Under the pieces are notes generated by a model, which worked only from the letters and a program-made list of their open reading frames with translations, did not search any database and was not told where the DNA came from. Below, piece by piece: positions 6,125 through 7,545 of a DNA stretch of 7,545 bases (position 1 is the stretch's first letter; each line of letters starts with the position of its first letter). The stretch comes from an uncultured Nannocystaceae bacterium (GTDB lineage: Bacteria > Myxococcota_A > Polyangia > Nannocystales > Nannocystaceae), in NCBI GenBank assembly GCA_938084085.1, contig CALKDV010000009.1, forward strand, positions 1-7,545, written 5' to 3'. A program made the translations under genes and the position numbers.

Positions 6125-7252
6125 ATGGGCATCATGAGCTTTATCCGCAGTCAACTTATCGAGATCGTCGAATGGCTCGACGACTCCAACCACACGCTTG
6201 TCTGGCGATTTCCTGACGACGACCACGAGATCAAAAACGGCGCGCAGCTTGTGTGTCGACAAGGTCAAGCGGCGGTGCTCGTGAGCGAAGGCGTCATGGC
6301 CGACGTGTTCGGACCCGGCACGCACACCTTGAGCACAGAAAACGTACCCGTGCTCTCCACCTTACGCGGGTGGAAGTACGGCTTCGAGTCACCGTACAAG
6401 GTGGAGATTTACTTCATCAATTTGAGGCAATACCTCGACCAGAAGTGGGGCACTTCGAACCCGGTGCTCATCCGCGACCCTGAGTTCGCGGTGGGCAATC
6501 GCCCCGGACGGATCCGCATCCGCGCCTTCGGAAACTACAACTTCCGGGTCACCGATCCAGGGCTGTTCTTCAAGGAGATCGTGGGCACCAACGCCTGCGT
6601 GACCACAGACGACATTGAGCGCTTCTTGAAGAGCCGCCTCGTGTCGTCGTTCACCCAAGCCGCGAGCAAGAGCGAGCTCTCGGTCATGGACATGGCCGGC
6701 CACTACGACGTACTCGCCGACGCGGTCCGTGACGACATCGCCGACGACTTCGGCGCCATCGGTATTGCGCTCACCTCCATGATCATCGAGAACATCTCGC
6801 TGCCCAAGGAGATCGAGCAGGCCATCGACGCCGCGGCGGCCCAGTCCGCTCGTGGCGTCGACAACACCATGGGATGGGAGGCCATGCAGGGCATGCGCGA
6901 CATGGCCCGCAACTCCCACAAAGGCGGCAGCGCCGGCGGAGTCATGGGCGCCGGTATGGGCATGGGTATGGGCATGGGCATGGGCAACATGATGGGGCAC
7001 ATGATGGGCGCCGCGGGTCCCCAACCGGGCTATCCACCGCCAGGCTATCCACCGCAGCCGGGCTATCCCCCCCAGGGACACGCGCCGCCGCCACACGCGG
7101 CTCCTCCTCAGGCCGCTCCTGCCGCTCCCGCCGCTCCCGCCGCTGGCACCTTGCAAGATAAGCTGCTCAAGCTCAAAGGTGCCTTCGATGTCGGCCTGCT
7201 CACTCAGGAGGAGTACGACGCGAAAAAGAGCGAGATCCTCGCGAACTTCTGA
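6125..7252 (+). CDS. SPFH (band 7-like) protein of the YdjI type with C-terminal SHOCT domain
   Basis: A 375-residue protein with no signal peptide or transmembrane helix. Residues about 26-235 form an SPFH domain of the YdjI/'virion core' subfamily: NGAQLVCRQGQAAVLVSEG, ADVFGPGTHTLSTENVP, LRGWKYGFESP, KWGTSNPVLIRDPEF, RIRAFGNYNFRV, and IENISLPKEIEQAID are all characteristic stretches. Residues about 265-340 are low complexity: Met-Gly repeats, PGYPP repeats, then Ala-Pro repeats. Residues 342-372 (LQDKLLKLKGAFDVGLLTQEEYDAKK) are a SHOCT domain. Many YdjI relatives instead end in a zinc ribbon. B. subtilis YdjI helps bring PspA to the membrane, so a cytoplasmic, membrane-peripheral scaffolding role in membrane stress is the likeliest function here. 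The ATG at 6125 fits the family N-terminus although its ribosome site is weak (GAG-containing, about 6116). A second in-frame ATG lies 9 bases on. Confidence 0.9.
   Translation: MGIMSFIRSQLIEIVEWLDDSNHTLVWRFPDDDHEIKNGAQLVCRQGQAAVLVSEGVMADVFGPGTHTLSTENVPVLSTLRGWKYGFESPYKVEIYFINLRQYLDQKWGTSNPVLIRDPEFAVGNRPGRIRIRAFGNYNFRVTDPGLFFKEIVGTNACVTTDDIERFLKSRLVSSFTQAASKSELSVMDMAGHYDVLADAVRDDIADDFGAIGIALTSMIIENISLPKEIEQAIDAAAAQSARGVDNTMGWEAMQGMRDMARNSHKGGSAGGVMGAGMGMGMGMGMGNMMGHMMGAAGPQPGYPPPGYPPQPGYPPQGHAPPPHAAPPQAAPAAPAAPAAGTLQDKLLKLKGAFDVGLLTQEEYDAKKSEILANF
6956..6985 (+). repeat. Tandem 6-bp repeat encoding Met-Gly
   Basis: Five consecutive ATGGGC/T units (one with T in the sixth place) inside the SPFH gene encode (Met-Gly)5, followed by further MM pairs (NMMGHMMG). 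The near identity of the units suggests recent slippage expansion. Changes by whole units keep the reading frame. Confidence 0.85.
7024..7075 (+). repeat. Imperfect PGYPP-coding repeats
   Basis: Three imperfect 15-18 base units of the form CC(G/A)GGCTATCC(A/C)CC encode PGYPP/PGYPPQ in the linker of the SPFH protein. Such Pro-Gly-Tyr repeats are common flexible linkers next to SHOCT domains. Confidence 0.75.
7115..7141 (+). repeat. Tandem 9-bp repeat encoding Ala-Pro-Ala
   Basis: Three units of GCTCCYGCC (the first has T, the other two C) encode APA-APA-APA, a flexible spacer just before the SHOCT domain. Confidence 0.75.
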
Positions 7253-7284
7253 CGACAGAGGGACGTGTCAGTCCACCCACAATA

Positions 7285-7303
7285 GGCGCGACGCCACCGC
7301 GCC
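7285..7303 (+). terminator. Possible stem-loop after the SPFH gene
   Basis: A perfect 6-bp GGCGCG/CGCGCC stem with a 7-base loop lies 33 bases after the stop codon. It has no following T-run, so it is not a standard intrinsic terminator; it may protect the mRNA end or help factor-dependent termination. A smaller 4-bp hairpin (GGAC/GTCC, 7261-7274) lies just before it. The rest of 7253-7384 shows no gene. Confidence 0.3.
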
Positions 7304-7384
7304 CTGAAGAAGTTCGTGCGTGCTCGCTGCCGCCTTGATAGAGTCAGTGTTCAGGACTCGGCGTAAGTCGAGCTCCAGCTCCTC

Positions 7385-7545
7385 ATGGGCACCTCTAATT
7401 ACCCCGACCCGCCACGTCCCCCGTCCGGGGACTACTCGGCGATTGTCGCGGAATTGGAGACCATGCCGGGAGCGCTGTGGCGGCTCGCGTGGACCTGTAG
7501 CAGCGACGGGATGCTCCTCTTCCTCAAGGATGGGACCATCTTGGG
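7385..7545 (+). CDS. Unidentified protein, N-terminal fragment (3' end missing)
   Basis: An open frame from ATG 7385 runs off the right edge after 53 codons. A stop (TAA) in the same frame at 7364-7366 leaves this ATG as the only reasonable start. The ribosome site is weak. The N-terminus is Pro-rich (YPDPPRPPSGDYS) without signal peptide, followed by a likely helix (AIVAELETMPGALWRLAWT) and then SSDGMLLFLKDGTIL. The last part has the look of the first strands of a PAS sensor domain (DG-hydrophobic-DG-hydrophobic), which would suggest a signalling protein, but the fragment is too short to decide. It is 132 bases beyond the SPFH gene and probably a separate transcript. Confidence 0.55.
   Translation, partial: MGTSNYPDPPRPPSGDYSAIVAELETMPGALWRLAWTCSSDGMLLFLKDGTIL

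Noticed and set aside
6956..7141. CRISPR array or minisatellite
   Set aside because: The repeats are short, in frame, and encode Met-Gly, PGYPP and APA protein linkers, with no spacers.
6389..7156. Minus-strand 255-codon open frame under the SPFH gene
   Set aside because: Its repeats (HAHAHTHAHT) are simply the complement of the Met-Gly repeat; no independent coding evidence.

Overview
The DNA is clearly GC-rich, with strong G/C preference at third codon positions. The gene content is typical of a Gram-negative bacterium of the former Deltaproteobacteria (Myxococcota or Bradymonadales-like): an OmpA-family barrel protein with thrombospondin type 3 repeats, a very large S41/PDZ lipoprotein protease, a small lipoprotein, and a TerB-like gene followed by an SPFH-SHOCT gene. 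The taxonomic placement is inferred from protein style only. No rRNA, tRNA, CRISPR array, transposase or phage gene is visible.

Layout. Positions 1-1682 (+) hold the 3' part of an outer-membrane gene: barrel, calcium-binding type repeats, a degenerate OmpA-like domain and a proline-rich tail. It converges, with only 4 bases between stop codons, on a 1074-residue lipoprotein protease on the minus strand (1687-4911). That protease has an intact Ser/Lys/Gln catalytic set and a long C-terminal tail that looks like Ig-type and SH3-type domains. A short AT-rich divergent region (4912-5073) separates it from a small lipoprotein gene on the plus strand (about 5074-5562). Then come a TerB-like gene (5689-6042) and a YdjI-like SPFH protein with a C-terminal SHOCT domain (6125-7252), both on the plus strand and probably co-transcribed. 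The window ends inside another plus-strand gene (7385 onward) that cannot be identified with confidence.

How they fit together. The left two-thirds is cell-envelope biology: an outer-membrane protein, a periplasmic processing protease and a small lipoprotein. The TerB/SPFH pair fits the membrane-stress type of module known from the Bacillus YdjI/PspA context, but no PspA, dynamin or zinc-ribbon partner is seen here. I found no convincing wholly new system. The points most worth a second look are the TerB + SPFH-SHOCT pairing, the protease architecture and its odd translation start, the OmpA domain that lacks its usual peptidoglycan-binding motif, and the phased GACGT repeats ahead of the TerB gene.
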